Below, piece after piece: positions 13,765-14,934 of a DNA stretch of 14,934 nucleotides. A program made the position numbers and the translations under genes. The stretch is from Muribaculaceae bacterium. Its GTDB lineage: Bacteria > Bacteroidota > Bacteroidia > Bacteroidales > Muribaculaceae. Where the stretch lies: positions 1 through 14,934 of the forward strand of contig JAIDUY010000058.1 in NCBI GenBank assembly GCA_029059965.1, written 5' to 3'. The notes beneath the pieces were generated by a model. It was given only the letters and a program-made list of their open reading frames with translations. It was not told the DNA's origin and searched no databases. Numbering within the stretch: position 1 is the stretch's first letter; each line of letters begins with the position of its first letter.

Positions 13765-14934
13765 TTATTTGACCTGGGCGCCGGGAGTGGCCGGAGTCTG
13801 CGGGCCGATGAGGGCGAGCGAACCGTCGGCGTTGGTGGCACAGAGCACCATACCCTGCGACTCCACTCCGCGGAGCTTGACAGCCGGCAGGTTGGCGACG
13901 AACACCACCTGGCGTCCCACCATTTCCTCGGGGCTGAACTGTCCGGCGATGCCCGACACGATGGTGCGCGTGCCGGTGCCGTCGTTGACGGTCAGCTTGA
14001 GCAGCTTGTTGCTCTTCTTGACGGGTTCGCAAGCCTCGACGGTGCCTATGCGGAGGTCGACGGCACCGAAGGTTTCGATGGAGGTGTCGGCCTGCTGTGG
14101 CGCGGGCTTGAAGTTCTCGATAGCATTGAGGCGGCGCGACTCGCGCAGGCGCTCTATCTGAGCCTCGATGGCGGCGTCCTCGATTTTCTCGAACAGCAGC
14201 TCGGGCTGACCTACGGTGTGGCCGGCGGGCAGAAGGGTATCGCAGCCTATGCAGCTCCACTCCATCTTGCCGAGGCCGAGTATGGCGCCGAGCCTGGAGC
14301 CCATGAAGGGCATGAAGGGATCCATCGCCACAGCCAGCGAAGCCACAATCTGCAGGTTGACGTACATGATTGTGCGCACGCGGTCGGGGTCGGTCTTTAC
14401 GGTCTTCCAGGGTTCTGTCTCCTGAAGGTATTTGTTGCCCAGACGCGCGATGTCCATTGCGCTGCGCAGAGCGTCGCGGAAATGGAAGTTCTCGATTTTA
14501 TCGGTCACGTCGTCGCGCAGGCGGTTCAGCTCGGCGAAAGCCTCGCGGTCGATGTCGAGCAGCTCGCCGGGAGCGGGAACCACGCCCTCGAAGTACTTGT
14601 GGGTCAGCACAAGCACGCGGTTCACATAGTTGCCCAGGATGGCGACAAGCTCGCTGTTGTTGCGAGCCTGGAAGTCGCGCCATGTGAAGTCGTTGTCCTT
14701 GGTCTCGGGTGCGTTGGCAGTGAGCACGTAGCGCAGCACGTCCTGCTTGCCGGGGAAGTCGACAAGATACTCGTGCAGCCATACGGCCCAGTTGCGCGAG
14801 GTCGATATTTTGTCGCCCTCAAGGTTGAGGAACTCGTTCGAAGGCACATTGTCGGGCAGCTGATAGCCGTCGCCGTAGGCCATGAGCATGGCGGGGAAGA
14901 CTATGCAGTGGAACACGATGTTGTCCTTGCCGAT
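13765..14934 (-). CDS. metG: Methionyl-tRNA synthetase, C-terminal part (partial)
   Basis: The frame is open to the window edge, so the 389 visible residues are the C-terminal part of a roughly 680-residue protein; GTG at 14916 is not the true start. The visible part begins in the catalytic domain (IGKDNIVFHCIVFPAML). KISTS at 42-46 is the KMSKS-type loop for ATP, here with the variant sequence, as in many Bacteroidetes. An anticodon-binding helical domain follows (about 80-240, with Trp-Lys TEPWKT and PFMPFMG). The last 101 residues (289-389) form an EMAP/Trbp111-like tRNA-binding domain: FGAVDLRIGTVEACEP, SNKLLKL, and VFVANLPAVKLRGVESQGM. This domain makes the enzyme a dimer. The product charges Met-tRNA and is essential and cytosolic. 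Confidence 0.96.
   Translation of the reverse strand: MGKDNIVFHCIVFPAMLMAYGDGYQLPDNVPSNEFLNLEGDKISTSRNWAVWLHEYLVDFPGKQDVLRYVLTANAPETKDNDFTWRDFQARNNSELVAILGNYVNRVLVLTHKYFEGVVPAPGELLDIDREAFAELNRLRDDVTDKIENFHFRDALRSAMDIARLGNKYLQETEPWKTVKTDPDRVRTIMYVNLQIVASLAVAMDPFMPFMGSRLGAILGLGKMEWSCIGCDTLLPAGHTVGQPELLFEKIEDAAIEAQIERLRESRRLNAIENFKPAPQQADTSIETFGAVDLRIGTVEACEPVKKSNKLLKLTVNDGTGTRTIVSGIAGQFSPEEMVGRQVVFVANLPAVKLRGVESQGMVLCATNADGSLALIGPQTPATPGAQVK

Overview
The window comes from a GC-rich member of the Bacteroidales. The evidence is the gene content (type A T9SS-like C-terminal domain, DUF4292 lipoprotein, the dut / TPR / DUF4292 / EnvC-like order, a KISTS-variant MetG with an EMAP domain), frequent ATGA stop/start overlaps, few recognisable Shine-Dalgarno sites, and one good Bacteroidales-type promoter (TTTG, 20 nt, TAnnTTTG-like). 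The genus cannot be fixed from the sequence. No RNA genes, insertion sequences, CRISPR arrays or phage genes are visible, and no gap between genes exceeds about 120 bases.

Left part (1-4392, plus strand). The end of a CD225/dispanin-like membrane protein is followed by a strong terminator-type hairpin and, 8 bases after its T-run, a DUF2752 membrane protein. Next come a type II NADH dehydrogenase and, 11 bases later, a GNAT acetyltransferase, probably co-transcribed. A separate promoter drives a TPM-domain membrane protein with four CxxC zinc-ribbon pairs. The usual Gly-rich end of that family (GGGGF repeats ending ...GASGGW) lies in frame after the annotated stop, behind two TGA codons that occupy glycine positions of the repeat. 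It ends in TAA at 4392. This is the most unusual signal in the window.

Right part (4393-14934, minus strand; transcription runs from right to left). In order of transcription: metG (partial), type I asparaginase, a small secreted protein that is mostly a T9SS-type C-terminal domain, dut, a periplasmic TPR protein, a DUF4292 lipoprotein, an EnvC-like protein with a degenerate LytM domain, a GT2 glycosyltransferase, a putative fucosyltransferase-like glycosyltransferase, and an O-antigen/polysaccharide flippase. Gaps are short and four junctions are ATGA overlaps, so most of this looks like one long transcription unit. It joins housekeeping (Met-tRNA charging, asparagine breakdown, dUTP removal) to envelope functions (cell-wall splitting, lipoproteins, surface glycan synthesis and export). 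The three glycan genes at its 3' end look lower in GC than the rest and may be an exchangeable cassette. The two halves converge with no bases between the flippase stop and the TAA after the TPM tail.
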